Source: Candidatus Hydrogenedentota bacterium (GTDB lineage: Bacteria > Hydrogenedentota > Hydrogenedentia > Hydrogenedentales > JAEUWI01). From it: DNA of 64,000 nt. The position numbers were made by a program, and so were the translations under genes. The notes under the pieces were generated by a model. It was not told where the DNA came from, ran no database searches, and saw nothing but the letters and a program-made list of their open reading frames with translations. The stretch covers positions 1 through 64,000 of the forward strand of contig JAEUWI010000001.1 in the NCBI GenBank assembly GCA_016791475.1. Direction: 5' to 3'. Numbering within the stretch: the first letter of the stretch is position 1; every line of letters begins with the position of its first letter. This document shows positions 1 to 9,276 of the stretch, in pieces.

Positions 1-132
1 GCCCACGTGGTTCTGAACTTCTTCCTCCATCAACTCGCGAAGGAACACCTCCGCCAGGGCGTGAAGAAAATCTCCGTTTTCGGAAAGTTGATTCTTAAAC
101 TGAGATACGAGAGACTGGGGGGGCGCGGCCAT
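1..132 (-). CDS. IS256-family transposase, N-terminal part (cut by window edge)
   Basis: On the minus strand an ATG at 132 opens a 44-codon frame that runs off the left edge. It ends in a segment reading FLRELMEEEVQNHVG. IS256 (Mutator-type, DDE) transposases typically carry this kind of helix, rich in Leu and Glu and ending in E-H-x-G, just before their conserved 'AERYERT' region. Only about a tenth of a normal transposase of roughly 400 residues is visible, so activity and family are not proven. The gene would move its own element by DNA transposition. Its position beside decayed mobile DNA and an immunity-type gene fits an accessory segment. The family call rests on recall of one short motif. 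Confidence 0.6.
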   Translation of the reverse strand, partial: MAAPPQSLVSQFKNQLSENGDFLHALAEVFLRELMEEEVQNHVG

Positions 133-216
133 GTTGTTCGAGTCCTATCTTGTTCTTGGTTAGCTACCCGAGATTGGAACGAATGCGTGGTCGCATTTTC
201 AATTTACAGAACATAT
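1..216. mobile_element. Right end of a putative IS256-type insertion sequence
   Basis: The segment holds the transposase start (132, minus strand) plus about 80 bases of upstream DNA. An AT-rich stretch at about 195-216 contains CAATTTACAGAAC; read on the minus strand this gives TGTAAATTG, which resembles the ends of many IS256 elements. I place the element's outer end there only tentatively, because the opposite terminus and target duplication are outside the window. Confidence 0.35.
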
Positions 217-301
217 GCTACGTCATCCGATCGAATAGGACCTCAAGCTTCGCCGCACTTCCTTGCATTTTCATTGCCGCCTAACTCACTAGGACATTTT
301 G

Positions 302-1294
302 ATGATGGGAGTCCAAATCGCATTACCTCTTCTGGGATTGGCTATCTTGATTCCACTGGTTCAGCAATTACTTACTTTGCCCAAATGGATAGTCAGTAAG
401 ATTCCGATAGCGCTCTTAATGTATGTGCCTGGGCTACTGGTCGTTTTTTGGTCTATTAATGATCGAGTGGGGGATGTGAGGCGGCTGGAATGTGTTTACC
501 TACTAACCGGCCCATCAGTTCTTGCCTACTTGCCGCCTGTTTGTCTTTTAACGGCGGTGTACGTGTTCATCTTCGAGGTGTTGAGACGGCTTCGAGTGAA
601 GAATTGGGCGGAGTCTGGAGAGCCACGTTTCACGCCGGGTCTCTACCGTCCACTTGCGGGTATACTTCTGATTCTTATCGTGATTTGCACCTGCGCGGCA
701 AACTACAAGTCGTTAGAGGACGCCGTTGCTCAGAACGATTTAGATCTAGCGGCCCGTCGTTTGAAGTTCAATCTTGCGGGAGCAGGGCCCAATAATGGAA
801 GAATCGAGGACTGGGGAACGGCTGGGGTCCATACATCGCCATTGTTACCTCTGGCAGTACGAAACGGAAGCATCGAAATGGCGAGACTCTTGATCCAGCA
901 CGGTGCCGAACTAAATCCAGAGCCGCCTCAACTAGGGAAGAGAGGCTGGGCCAATCCGGAATGGAATATGTTGTATTACGCAACGATTAACGACGATATG
1001 CGGATGTTAGAATTCTTGGTGGAGCAAGGTGGCGATCCGACACGAAATATAACGACAGCTGTAAAGAAGAAGAACATAGGTCATTTGGCCTTTCTGCTGA
1101 ACCACGGGGGCGACGTTGAAGTCGTTAGGCATGAGCTAAAAGAAGAAAAGCTTGAGAAAGAACTTGCCGGTATGCTCGCACAGATTGCGGAGGGTGCGCG
1201 GACGCATGTAGGGAGTGGTTGGAAAAATGGGGATAGCCACGAAAGGCACTTATTTAAGCGACTTTTTTCTTTCCACGATGAGGAGTCTCCTTAA
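302..1294 (+). CDS. Membrane protein with C-terminal ankyrin repeats
   Basis: The product has about 330 residues. The first 145 residues hold four hydrophobic segments (near 5-25, 35-52, 70-95 and 115-135), so this half should sit in the inner membrane. Residues about 145-290 carry ankyrin-type helices, for example LAVRNGSIEMARLLIQHGAE and MRMLEFLVEQGGDP, which usually bind a protein partner. The start is taken at ATG 302 (a second ATG follows at 305) because AGGA lies seven bases upstream; a TTG at 299 is also possible. The last 20 or so residues run into a copy of an 18-base repeat motif (1224-1240), so the C-terminus may have been rewritten by an insertion. Base composition is clearly AT-richer than in the genes after 3.5 kb. 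Function and partner are unknown. Confidence 0.6.
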   Translation: MMGVQIALPLLGLAILIPLVQQLLTLPKWIVSKIPIALLMYVPGLLVVFWSINDRVGDVRRLECVYLLTGPSVLAYLPPVCLLTAVYVFIFEVLRRLRVKNWAESGEPRFTPGLYRPLAGILLILIVICTCAANYKSLEDAVAQNDLDLAARRLKFNLAGAGPNNGRIEDWGTAGVHTSPLLPLAVRNGSIEMARLLIQHGAELNPEPPQLGKRGWANPEWNMLYYATINDDMRMLEFLVEQGGDPTRNITTAVKKKNIGHLAFLLNHGGDVEVVRHELKEEKLEKELAGMLAQIAEGARTHVGSGWKNGDSHERHLFKRLFSFHDEESP

Positions 1295-2090
1295 ACACGT
1301 TTCTCGGTTGAGTCAGTCTCTGATAATTGTTCGCAAAACGGGGACAGCCACCTATATCCGCCAAAAGTCGCGCGCTCCCTCACCCCGCGCGGGATGCGAG
1401 TCGCGCCGTCGCTCTTCCAACATCGCCGCGTCGTGGGCGGGGGGTACAGTCACCGTCGCGGTTGTTGGCGCTGCCGTGGACAGGTCGTTGCGGTTCCACA
1501 GCACCCGGAGGAGCGGGAGCCGTTCGGAAGTGATGAGGGCCCGGCCTGCTCGGGCCCACCGGGGTCATATAAGGCAACTGCGGGTTGTGCATATTCCGAC
1601 GAATGCGGCCACCGATTCCGACGGATTGCACCACAGACTTCAAGTGACGACGCGAATCGCAGCGTGGGTTGTGTCGACCAGGAATGGTCAACCCCCTTTG
1701 GTGGCATGCGGGGCCAGTCCCGCAGGCGCTCTTCCAACACCGCCGCGTCCGCGCACGGCCCCATGGTCGTCCCAAGGGGAACAAATAGCGGGAGGGCGGC
1801 CGACACTTCTCGGTAGAGGCGTATTCATATAGACGGGTATTGACTTGTTCAGCGCCTGCTGCTATGGTGGAAATCGCGGTGGCGGTGGTCGCAGGGAGTT
1901 GAAGCAACGGTGAGGGTGCACCACAATGGTAACAACGGCGCAGACCAAGGTGGCGGCAAGGGCTTTCTCTAAAGTCTCGCCATTGTCGGGGTATGCGTAA
2001 TGGTCCGGGGAGTTAGAAAAGCGCACCGTGCCATCACGGCGTGCTTTGGCGCTTTGTGGAAGGAAATTAATAGTGGCTGTCCCTGGTTTT
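1224..2090. mobile_element. Decayed mobile DNA with 18-base motif copies; no intact gene 1295-2088
   Basis: This stretch has no convincing gene. It carries the motif AAAACGGGGACAGCCACC at 1335-1352, a diverged copy at 1224-1240, and an inverted copy at 2073-2090; a fourth copy lies at 3277-3295. The motif resembles short repeats seen next to REP-associated (IS200-like) transposases, by recall only. Downstream of 1335 about 110 bases are shared with 3277-3386, and part recurs at 1713-1749. Read on the minus strand, these copies encode similar peptides (VLEERLRDW, VLEEQLRDW) before stops. A hairpin (1537-1543 with 1551-1557) and a promoter-like pair (TTGACT 1840-1845, TATGGT 1863-1868, 17-base spacer) are also present. 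A Gly/Asn-rich reading (NGNNGADQGGGKG) near 1925-1963 may be another gene remnant. Confidence 0.45.
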
Positions 2091-2400
2091 GCCCATCATT
2101 CAAGACAAGTGGGTGCAAATTAACTTTTCCGATTGGTATTTGCCGAATAGGATGTACTCGAGAAGTATAGCGATTCTGGTTGATGAAAAGCCCGTACATG
2201 ACGTTATGAGCGGGTTCCAAAATGACTACAGGAGAAGTCTTGTTTCGGAAGGTAGGGATCCATATGGCACGTCGCTTAGGACCGAGTTTGACAATGCGTC
2301 CCGATGGATGCGGAATGCGGGAGTCCCGGATGCTGATCGTAAGCGCGCCTTGAAACAAGCCTATAAGTTCTTTGACGGAGAAGGGGCGTTTCGCAAGTGA
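2089..2400 (+). pseudogene. Truncated ORF, possible toxin C-terminal fragment
   Basis: This 103-codon frame starts only at a TTG directly after the inverted copy of the 18-base mobile motif (2073-2090), with in-frame stops just upstream. It therefore looks like the C-terminal remnant of a longer protein whose 5' part was lost. The residues (for example DWYLPNRMYSRSIAILVDEK) are not a family I recognise. Its stop overlaps the GTG start of the SUKH-type gene by four bases (GTGA), so the two are translationally coupled. In polymorphic toxin loci a toxin tip is often followed by a SUKH immunity gene, which is why I suggest a toxin fragment. The role is inference from position only; it could also be a short independent protein. 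Confidence 0.35.
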
Positions 2401-3056
2401 TTAGATTCGAATGGTACTTTTCTGAATGGTGGCACAAGAGCGAGTCCATACAAGCGGAACAGCTTGCTAGGCTAAAGAAAGGGATTCTTCGTCAAGCTCC
2501 AGAGACATATTTGAAGTTTTTAGAATGGGGAAACGGAGGGGAGGGTTTTTCGGGCAAGCTCTACTTGACTCTTTGGAAGGGTGAAGATCTTGAGGAGTTC
2601 AATCAACTCTACCACGTGCGAGAATACTTCCCCAATGCGTTTGCCATAGGTGACGATGGTCCGAACCTGATACTTCTAGGTAGTGATGATGGTGTTTATG
2701 TGGCTCCATATGGAGATATGCGCGATGCGAGTGTTGTGAAATTGACCGAAGACTTTGAGTCATTCGTGTTGAGAGTCAAGTCTATTGAGCCCGGCGGTGT
2801 TACCCCTAGCAAAGATATCGCAAGGGATATAATTCTGTGTTATTACGTGAAGAATTCAGGTTCCGTTTTGAAGCAAGCCCTTCAGCTTTCACGAGCGCTT
2901 GAAAGTACAGTTGGAATAAGTTCACGTGAGATTTTGGCGTCTCTAAAGAGAAGTGGCGAGTTTCGGATAGAGCGTTTGGATCCGTGTAAAGCCGAACGAG
3001 TACTCCAAGCGGCGTCAAGAATCGGGATCTCTATCGAGGTTTTGAAACCAGAATAG
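2397..3056 (+). CDS. SMI1/KNR4 (SUKH)-type immunity-like protein with L7/L12-like tail
   Basis: The product has 219 residues. Residues about 15-130 match the SUKH pattern: APETYLKFLEWGNGGEG, then an Asn-rich turn, AFAIGDDGPNLILLG, and a terminal 'DFESFV' helix. SUKH proteins commonly act as cytoplasmic antidotes to polymorphic or contact-dependent toxins. The last 60 residues (ALESTVGISSREILASLKRS through GISIEVLKPE) resemble the ribosomal protein L7/L12 C-terminal fold, an add-on also seen in some SUKH and related proteins. The start is a GTG overlapping the stop of the preceding fragment. Codons are AT-richer than the core genes, consistent with horizontal transfer. The cognate toxin cannot be identified here because the upstream ORF is truncated. 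Confidence 0.6.
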   Translation: MIRFEWYFSEWWHKSESIQAEQLARLKKGILRQAPETYLKFLEWGNGGEGFSGKLYLTLWKGEDLEEFNQLYHVREYFPNAFAIGDDGPNLILLGSDDGVYVAPYGDMRDASVVKLTEDFESFVLRVKSIEPGGVTPSKDIARDIILCYYVKNSGSVLKQALQLSRALESTVGISSREILASLKRSGEFRIERLDPCKAERVLQAASRIGISIEVLKPE

Positions 3057-3523
3057 TGAGCTAGGTGGATACGTTTTGCCCCCCCCTTAAACTGGTCCGT
3101 GTCTGTACAATCCTCGCATTCACCTGACACCTACCCCATCAGGGCACCTTTGACCTCTACGCCAACGCGCTCTCCGGCGCGGCGCGGGCAACCGGAACAC
3201 GGTGGAAACCAGCGCGGCGACGGCGACCTATGCCAAGGAGGACGACGCGCCGCCCGCCAACGCGCAGATGAACCGGAAAAACAGGGACAGCCACCTATAT
3301 CCGCCGCAAGTCGCGCGCTCCCTCACCCCACCCGCGTGGGGAGCCAGTCGCGCAGTTGCTCTTCCAACACCGCCGCGTCGTGGGGGGGCGGGAGCTATTC
3401 GGCAGTGGGGAGTCCCTGGATGGCGTCGATAGCCGGGGAGCGGTCTGTGTTGCGTAACGGCGTCGCCCGATATTCCGCCGCCTGAAACGTCCACGTTTCC
3501 GCCGCGCGGATTCGTTTCCTGGG
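3057..3523. other. Intergenic stretch with mobile-repeat copy; no intact gene
   Basis: About 470 bases lack a credible gene. A run of cytosines near 3080 is followed by a frameshifted reading (QGTFDLYANALSG, then NTVETSAATATYAKEDD in another frame) that looks like a broken coding fragment. From 3277 to 3386 lies the second copy of the roughly 110-base repeat shared with 1335-1444, again starting with the 18-base motif. The high GC here contrasts with the AT-rich gene just before, so the boundary of the accessory segment is probably near 3060. Confidence 0.5.
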
Positions 3524-4240
3524 TCAGTCGTCTTCGGCGGTGGCGAAGGTGGCGGCCAGTTGCTTGGCGAGCTTTTCGAACTTTTCGAGATAGTCCGCGT
3601 GGCTGCGCCGGATGACTTCCCGGGCTTCTTCCGCGCCGTATACGTGGGTAATCTCGCAGGCCTTGTGCATGGCGTCGGGGGCCTGCTTGTAGGTCAGGAA
3701 GTAGTGGCGCAGGCGCTCCACCAGCATGGAGGGGCACTGGGAAATGTCCTGCCAGTATCCGTAGGAGGGGTCGCCCTGAAGGATGGCGATGATCTTGTCA
3801 TCCGCCTCGTCGCCGTCGAGCATGCGGAGGCCGCCGATGGGGTGGCAGCGCATGTAGATGTTCACGTGGGCGATGTGCTTTTCCGTGAGGACGCACACGT
3901 CCAACGGGTCACCGTCGCCGATGATATCGGTGCGGCCCGTTTTCATGCGGCAGAAGTCGGCCACCTGTTCGCCGCAGTAGGTCTGGGGGATAAAGCCGTA
4001 GAGCTCGGGGCAGACATTGGAAAAACGCTGGGGGCGATCGATGCGGAGCAGCCCCGTGACTTTGTCGAGTTCGTACTTCACCGTGTCGGTGGGCAGGATC
4101 TCAATATACGAATTGATCAGGTGGGGGGCGTTTTTGCCGATGTGGATGCCGTGCCACGGGTGGGCCCGGTAGAGCCCGTTGTTGTCCCCCGCTTTCTTTT
4201 CCGACTGGCTGGCTGGCTGATTATGGTCGTTCGCGCCCAT
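3524..4240 (-). CDS. ppa: Inorganic pyrophosphatase (family I)
   Basis: This cytoplasmic enzyme hydrolyses pyrophosphate to phosphate, pulling biosynthetic reactions forward. The 238-residue product shows the family I signature [11 protein letters not shown], whose aspartates bind the catalytic metal ions, preceded by [17 protein letters not shown] and followed by [12 protein letters not shown]. It is longer than the 175-residue bacterial form, with extra N- and C-terminal segments, similar to longer versions in related lineages. The ATG at 4240 has an AAGGA ribosome site eight bases upstream. It is transcribed away from rmlA, whose reaction also releases pyrophosphate. Assignment is firm; the first 20 or so residues (Ser/Gln/Lys-rich) may be dispensable. 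Confidence 0.93.
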   Translation of the reverse strand: MGANDHNQPASQSEKKAGDNNGLYRAHPWHGIHIGKNAPHLINSYIEILPTDTVKYELDKVTGLLRIDRPQRFSNVCPELYGFIPQTYCGEQVADFCRMKTGRTDIIGDGDPLDVCVLTEKHIAHVNIYMRCHPIGGLRMLDGDEADDKIIAILQGDPSYGYWQDISQCPSMLVERLRHYFLTYKQAPDAMHKACEITHVYGAEEAREVIRRSHADYLEKFEKLAKQLAATFATAEDD

Positions 4241-4442
4241 GGGGTTCCTTCTTTACGTGGAGGCCGGGTGGAATTGTAGCACTTCGCGGGCGGGGCTTGC
4301 CAACCGCTCCGTGAAAAGTATGAATATGCGGGCGGAGGGTGACCTGTTTGCCGGCGCCGTGCTATGCTGGCGCGCCGCAAGTCACCGTCTATCCGGGCGG
4401 GGGATTCCGCGGGGTTGGGAGGAACCAAACCAAGGAGAAGGT

Positions 4443-5315
4443 ATGAAGGGCATCGTATTGGCGGGTGGCGCGGGGACGCGCCTCCACCCCCTGACGCGTG
4501 CGGTGAGCAAGCAGCTCTTACCGGTCTACGACAAACCCATGATCTACTATCCCCTCAGCATTCTGATGCTTTCCGGCATCCGGGAAGTGCTGATCATTTC
4601 CACGCCGGAGGACCTCCCGAGTTTCCGGCGCCTGCTGGGCGACGGATCCCGGTGGGGGATGACGCTGGCCTACGCCGAGCAGCCCCGACCCGAGGGGCTG
4701 GCCCAGGCCTTCGTCATCGGTGCGGACTTTCTCGGGGGTGATCCGGTCTGCCTGGTGCTCGGCGACAACATCTTTTATGGCCACGGCCTTACGGGCCTGT
4801 TGCGTCAGTCGGCGACCCGCGTGCAGGGCGCACAGATTTTCGGGTACTACGTGCGCGATCCCCAGCGCTATGGCGTGGTGGAATTTGACGCCGAAGGCAC
4901 GGCGGTGAGCCTGGAGGAGAAGCCCGCGGCACCGAAGAGCAACTACGCGGTGCCCGGCCTCTATTATTATGGGCCCGAGGTCGTTCCCATGGCCCGGGAT
5001 CTGAAGCCGAGCGCACGGGGCGAGCTGGAGATTACCGATCTGAACCGGCTCTTCATGGAGCGGGGCGACCTGCATGTGGAGATGCTCGGCCGCGGCGTGG
5101 CCTGGCTCGACACGGGAACGAACCGCAGCCTCATGGAAGCGGGCCAGTTTGTCCAGGCCATTGAAGAGCGCCAGAGCCTCAAGATTTCGTGCCTCGAAGA
5201 GATTGCCTGGAAACAGGGTTGGATCACGGCCGACGAGGTGCGCCGGGAGGCCGAGTCCATGGGCGCCAGCGCCTACGCGGCCTATCTCCATCAATTGCTC
5301 GGCAAGACGAAATGA
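4443..5315 (+). CDS. rmlA: Glucose-1-phosphate thymidylyltransferase
   Basis: RmlA makes dTDP-glucose from glucose-1-phosphate and dTTP, the first step to dTDP-rhamnose and other deoxysugars. The 290-residue protein begins [20 protein letters not shown], the nucleotide-binding signature of sugar nucleotidyltransferases, and continues with [17 protein letters not shown] and GDNIFYG. Length fits the family (about 290). The frame is open further upstream, but the ATG at 4443 has AAGGAG at 4432-4437 and starts exactly at the conserved motif. Its stop overlaps the next start (ATGA), so it is co-translated with the carbamoyltransferase. The usual partners rmlB, rmlC and rmlD are not adjacent, so the later pathway steps must be encoded elsewhere. 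Confidence 0.95.
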   Translation: MKGIVLAGGAGTRLHPLTRAVSKQLLPVYDKPMIYYPLSILMLSGIREVLIISTPEDLPSFRRLLGDGSRWGMTLAYAEQPRPEGLAQAFVIGADFLGGDPVCLVLGDNIFYGHGLTGLLRQSATRVQGAQIFGYYVRDPQRYGVVEFDAEGTAVSLEEKPAAPKSNYAVPGLYYYGPEVVPMARDLKPSARGELEITDLNRLFMERGDLHVEMLGRGVAWLDTGTNRSLMEAGQFVQAIEERQSLKISCLEEIAWKQGWITADEVRREAESMGASAYAAYLHQLLGKTK

Positions 5316-7129
5316 ACATCCTCGGGATCTCGGCATACTACCATGACAGCGCGGCCTGCCTTGTGCGGGACGGTCGCATCGTTGCCGCGGCCCAGGAAGA
5401 GCGATTTACCCGCATCAAGCACGATCAGGCTTTTCCCGCACGGGCCATTGAATGGTGTCTGGAAGAGGCGGGCCTGGAGGCGAAGGACCTCGATTTCGTC
5501 GCCTTTTACGACAAGCCCTTTCTCAAGTTCGAGCGGATTCTCCAGACCCACCTGGCCTATGCCCCCCAGGGCTTCAGCTCCTTTATCAAGGCCATACCGG
5601 TCTGGATTAAGGACAAGATCTGGCTGAAGGATCATATCGCGAGGGATCTGGGCTACGAAGGCACGATACTTTTTCCCGAGCACCACGAGTCCCACGCGGC
5701 CTCGGCCTTTTACCCGTCGCCTTTTCAGAAGGCCGCCTTTTTGACGATTGACGGCGTGGGGGAGTGGAGCACCACGAGCTACGGCGTGGGCGAGGGCAAT
5801 CACCTCGATATCCTGGGCGAAATCCATTTTCCCCACTCGCTGGGGCTGCTCTATTCGGCTTTCACCTACTACACCGGCTTCAAGGTGAACTCCGGCGAGT
5901 ACAAGGTCATGGGCCTAGCGCCCTATGGCGAGCCGAAATATGTACGGCAGATTCTGGATGAACTCATCGATCTGAAGGAAGACGGGTCCTTCCAGATGAA
6001 CATGAATTACTTCAATTACTGCGCGGGGTTGACCATGACCAACGCCCGTTTCGATGCCCTTTTCGGCGGCCCCCCGCGCAAACCGGAATCGCCCCTCACC
6101 CAGCGGGAGATGGATCTGGCGAGGTCCGTGCAGGAGGTGACCGAAGAAGCCATGCTCCGCATGGGTCGGCACGTTCACGCCGAGACGGGCTGCGACAACC
6201 TGTGCCTCGCGGGCGGCGTTGCGCTGAACTGCGTAGCCAATGGCCGACTGCTGCGCGAAGGGCCCTACAAGGGCATCTGGATCCAGCCCGCCGCAGGCGA
6301 TGCGGGCGGGGCCCTGGGCGCCGCCCTCCATGCCTGGCACCAGTACAAGGGCGAGCCACGCACGGCGGACGGCGTGAAGGATTCCCAGTCCGGCTCCTAC
6401 CTGGGCCCGCGCTATTCCAGCGAGTCGATTCGCGCATTTCTGGACAAGCAAGGGTATCCGTATACCCGGCTGGAGGAAGCGGCTCTGGCGGAGACCGTGG
6501 CGGGCCATCTGGCCAAGGAGAACGTCATCGGCTGGTTTCAGGGGCGCATGGAGTTCGGCCCCCGGGCACTGGGCGGTCGCTCCATCCTGGGCGATGCCCG
6601 CTCGCCGAAGATGCAGGAGACGATGAACCTCAAGATCAAGTTTCGCGAGAGCTTTCGTCCCTTTGCACCCTCCGTGCTCGCCGAAGATGTCGCCGAGTAC
6701 TTCGAGATGGACGGCGAGAGCCCCTACATGCTGCTGGTGGCCAACGTGCGCGAAGCGTTGCGCAAGGCGATGACCCCGGAAGAGCAGGCCCTCTTCGGCA
6801 TCGAAAAGTTGAACGTGAGCCGTTCCACGATCCCCGCCGTGACCCATGTGGACTACTCGGCGCGCATCCAGACGGTGCACGAGGATACCAACCCGCGCTA
6901 TTACCGACTGCTGAGGGCCTTCAAGGCGCAGACGGGCTGTTCGGTGCTCATCAATACGTCCTTTAACGTGCGCGGCGAGCCCATCGTGGGTACCCCAGAA
7001 GATGCCTACCGTTGCTTCATGCGTACGGACATGGACTATCTCGTGCTGGAAGACTGTATACTTGAGAAGGCCGCCCAGCCCGCCCTCAAGGGGGATTCGG
7101 ATTGGCGGAAAGAATTCCAGCTCGATTGA
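5312..7129 (+). CDS. O-carbamoyltransferase, NodU/CmcH/SxtI type
   Basis: This family transfers a carbamoyl group from carbamoyl phosphate, through a carbamoyl-adenylate, to a hydroxyl on a sugar or small molecule. The 605-residue protein has the expected two parts. The N-terminal Kae1-like fold begins [18 protein letters not shown] and contains [11 protein letters not shown], whose histidines would bind iron. The C-terminal domain includes [20 protein letters not shown] and [12 protein letters not shown]. The ATG at 5312 overlaps the rmlA stop. The length is close to cyanobacterial SxtI, and SxtJ-like and DUF5989 genes follow after an intervening gene. In this setting a cell-surface glycan is the more likely acceptor, since no saxitoxin genes are present. 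The actual substrate is unknown. Confidence 0.9.
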   Translation: MNILGISAYYHDSAACLVRDGRIVAAAQEERFTRIKHDQAFPARAIEWCLEEAGLEAKDLDFVAFYDKPFLKFERILQTHLAYAPQGFSSFIKAIPVWIKDKIWLKDHIARDLGYEGTILFPEHHESHAASAFYPSPFQKAAFLTIDGVGEWSTTSYGVGEGNHLDILGEIHFPHSLGLLYSAFTYYTGFKVNSGEYKVMGLAPYGEPKYVRQILDELIDLKEDGSFQMNMNYFNYCAGLTMTNARFDALFGGPPRKPESPLTQREMDLARSVQEVTEEAMLRMGRHVHAETGCDNLCLAGGVALNCVANGRLLREGPYKGIWIQPAAGDAGGALGAALHAWHQYKGEPRTADGVKDSQSGSYLGPRYSSESIRAFLDKQGYPYTRLEEAALAETVAGHLAKENVIGWFQGRMEFGPRALGGRSILGDARSPKMQETMNLKIKFRESFRPFAPSVLAEDVAEYFEMDGESPYMLLVANVREALRKAMTPEEQALFGIEKLNVSRSTIPAVTHVDYSARIQTVHEDTNPRYYRLLRAFKAQTGCSVLINTSFNVRGEPIVGTPEDAYRCFMRTDMDYLVLEDCILEKAAQPALKGDSDWRKEFQLD

Positions 7130-7273
7130 GATGGTGGAGACGGTGAACCGAGAATGGACGCGAAACGGGAACTCCATGAAGTCTGCCGTAACTTGTGAGT
7201 TCTCGTCCCAAACAGTCCTCTACTTGTGCAGTCTCTTGCGGTCGCCCCGTTGCAAAGAGAAAGTGTCCTGAAC

Positions 7274-9010
7274 GTGACGATACCCCGTAGCGAAGACATC
7301 GCAAAGCTTCTCGACCAGCTCGATTCGTGTATCGCGGACGACCTGGAGTCGCAGTGGCTGGATTTCAAGCCCTGGGAGGGCGCGAAGGATTCCATGCGCG
7401 TGGCGGTGGAGTATGCGGTGTGTTTTGCAAACGCGGGCGGTGGCGTGGTGGTGTTTGGTGTCGCCGATCAGGTGCGTGGTCGCGCGGCGGCGATTCATGG
7501 GGTCGGCAACTATGATATCGACGTGTGGAAGCGGGGCATCTTCGATGCCACCCGTCCGAATCTCGCGGTGGAGATCGACGAGATTGCGGTATCGGAAGGT
7601 ACGGGCCGCTTGCTGGTGCTGCGGGTGCCCAGAGGCGCCCACCCGCCTTATGGAACGGCCAGGGGCTATTTCACGCAGCGCATCGGCAAGAACTGCATGC
7701 CCATGGACTCCCAGGGCTTTGCGCGATCACAGGTGGCTTCCGGGGCGGTGGATTGGAGCGGTCAGCCCGCCGAGGGCCTCACGCTGGAAGACCTGGATCC
7801 GGTGGAGATCGCTCGAGGGCGCAACATCGTCAAGCGACTTCGTGCATCGTCCGAGCTGTCGAAAATGAACGACGCGGAATTCCTGCAGGCCCTCGGGGCC
7901 TTGCGCCAGGGAAAGGTCGCTCGGGCGGGCCTTCTGCTATTTGGCCGGGATGAGGTGTTGCAGTCGGTGTGCCCCCAGCACCAGGTGCACTACGTATACG
8001 AAGGGGCCAACAACAGCATTCTGCGAAACGATTCGTACCAATGCGGGCTATTGCAGATTCTGGATCGGATCGAGCAGGCCTTCACTGGTCCGTCGAATCC
8101 GGAGCAGGAGCTGACGACGGGGCTCTTCAAGCTGCGCGTGCCCGCGTTTTCCATCGAGGTGGTTCGCGAGGCCATATTGAACGCGGTGACCCACCGGGAT
8201 TACTCCGATCCGGGCGAGGTCCTCCTGCGGCACAAGCGCCAGGAGATCGCGATCACCAATCCGGGTGGCTTCCTGGGGAATATCACGCCCCGGAACATTC
8301 TCCGTCAGGAACCCGTGGCGCGAAACCGGGCTTTGGCGGAGGCGCTGCAGAAACTGGGGCTGGTGGAGCGCGCGGGCATCGGGCGGCAACGCATTTTCAT
8401 GCCGCCCCTCTCCTTTGGCAAGCGGATCCCGATCTACGAGACCGATGGCACTCGGGTGACGCTGAGGGTGTATGATGGCGCCTTCGACGAAGGCATGGCG
8501 CTGCTGGTGGCCAAGTGGCGCGGCGATGGTCGCGATGTGGACCTCGACACGTTGCTGATTCTGACCTACCTGCGGGATAACGCGTTCATCGATACGGCGG
8601 CGGCGGCGGACTTGTTGCAGGTATCGCGGGAACAGGCGCGGACGGTCCTGGATCAGCATGCATTGCCAAAGACCGGCTTCCTGGAACGCCGTGGCAGGAC
8701 GAAGGCGGCGACCTATCATCTGAACAAAGCTGTTTCCGGGGATATGCACGGCAAAGCGGCGTATACCCACAGCAAGGGTATTGCCTCGATTCGCTATCCG
8801 GAACTTGTCAGGCAATTTATTGAGGACCATGGCTCGATTACCCCGAGGGAATGCCGAGAGCTTCTGGGGCTTGGAGAGTCAGGAACAGCGCGGGTTGAGG
8901 TATCCCGATTGCTGAAGAGTTGGTCAGGTGAGGGAGGGTGGTTGAAGCGTGTTGGCCAGACGGCCTCATCGCGCTATGTTCCAACCCAGCCTCAGGAAGA
9001 AGAACCATAG
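7274..9010 (+). CDS. Schlafen AlbA_2 / divergent-AAA ATP-binding protein
   Basis: The roughly 578-residue protein starts with a Schlafen AlbA_2 domain (ESQWLDFKPWEG, then FANAGGGVVVFGVAD) and continues with the ATP-binding half usual in this family: EAILNAVTHRDYSDPGEVLL and a Gly-rich stretch ending GLVERAGIGRQRIF. The last 170 residues contain winged-helix segments, suggesting DNA binding. Such proteins are often annotated as putative transcriptional regulators and sometimes occur in phage-defence islands. The start is uncertain: GTG 7274 is chosen for the GAGAAAG upstream, but GTG 7226 is in frame. It lies between the carbamoyltransferase and its SxtJ-like partner, followed by 260 bases of AT-rich repeat DNA, so it looks like an insertion into a conserved triad. 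Its job is not known. Confidence 0.8.
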   Translation: MTIPRSEDIAKLLDQLDSCIADDLESQWLDFKPWEGAKDSMRVAVEYAVCFANAGGGVVVFGVADQVRGRAAAIHGVGNYDIDVWKRGIFDATRPNLAVEIDEIAVSEGTGRLLVLRVPRGAHPPYGTARGYFTQRIGKNCMPMDSQGFARSQVASGAVDWSGQPAEGLTLEDLDPVEIARGRNIVKRLRASSELSKMNDAEFLQALGALRQGKVARAGLLLFGRDEVLQSVCPQHQVHYVYEGANNSILRNDSYQCGLLQILDRIEQAFTGPSNPEQELTTGLFKLRVPAFSIEVVREAILNAVTHRDYSDPGEVLLRHKRQEIAITNPGGFLGNITPRNILRQEPVARNRALAEALQKLGLVERAGIGRQRIFMPPLSFGKRIPIYETDGTRVTLRVYDGAFDEGMALLVAKWRGDGRDVDLDTLLILTYLRDNAFIDTAAAADLLQVSREQARTVLDQHALPKTGFLERRGRTKAATYHLNKAVSGDMHGKAAYTHSKGIASIRYPELVRQFIEDHGSITPRECRELLGLGESGTARVEVSRLLKSWSGEGGWLKRVGQTASSRYVPTQPQEEEP

Positions 9011-9047
9011 GATATCAGCGTTTTTACTATGATTGGGTAGCATCAGT

Positions 9048-9167
9048 ATCTTTTAGCATCATTTAGCGAAACCAGCGATTAGCCTTGTCTCTTTGATGTG
9101 TCATACGCATAAGATGCTGTAAATAAACGTGTTAAGTTTGAAAAAATCTTTTAGCAATCTTTTAGCA
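9048..9167. repeat. AT-rich stretch with three ATCTTTTAGCA repeats
   Basis: The 11-base word ATCTTTTAGCA occurs at 9048-9058 and twice in tandem at 9146-9156 and 9157-9167; a relaxed copy (ATCATTTAGCG) begins at 9058. The surrounding 9011-9200 is much AT-richer than the flanking genes. It could be an operator for the preceding AlbA_2 protein, or the trailing edge of an inserted segment. Nothing in the sequence decides between these. Confidence 0.55.
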
Positions 9168-9276
9168 ACCTATTATCAACCGGGACTACACAGTGCCACA
9201 ATCGACCTCACTCACCCGTTCCCAAGCTCTCTTACGTAGGGGTTTAAGGCCAAACCGCATCTGAGGAATTTTCCCC

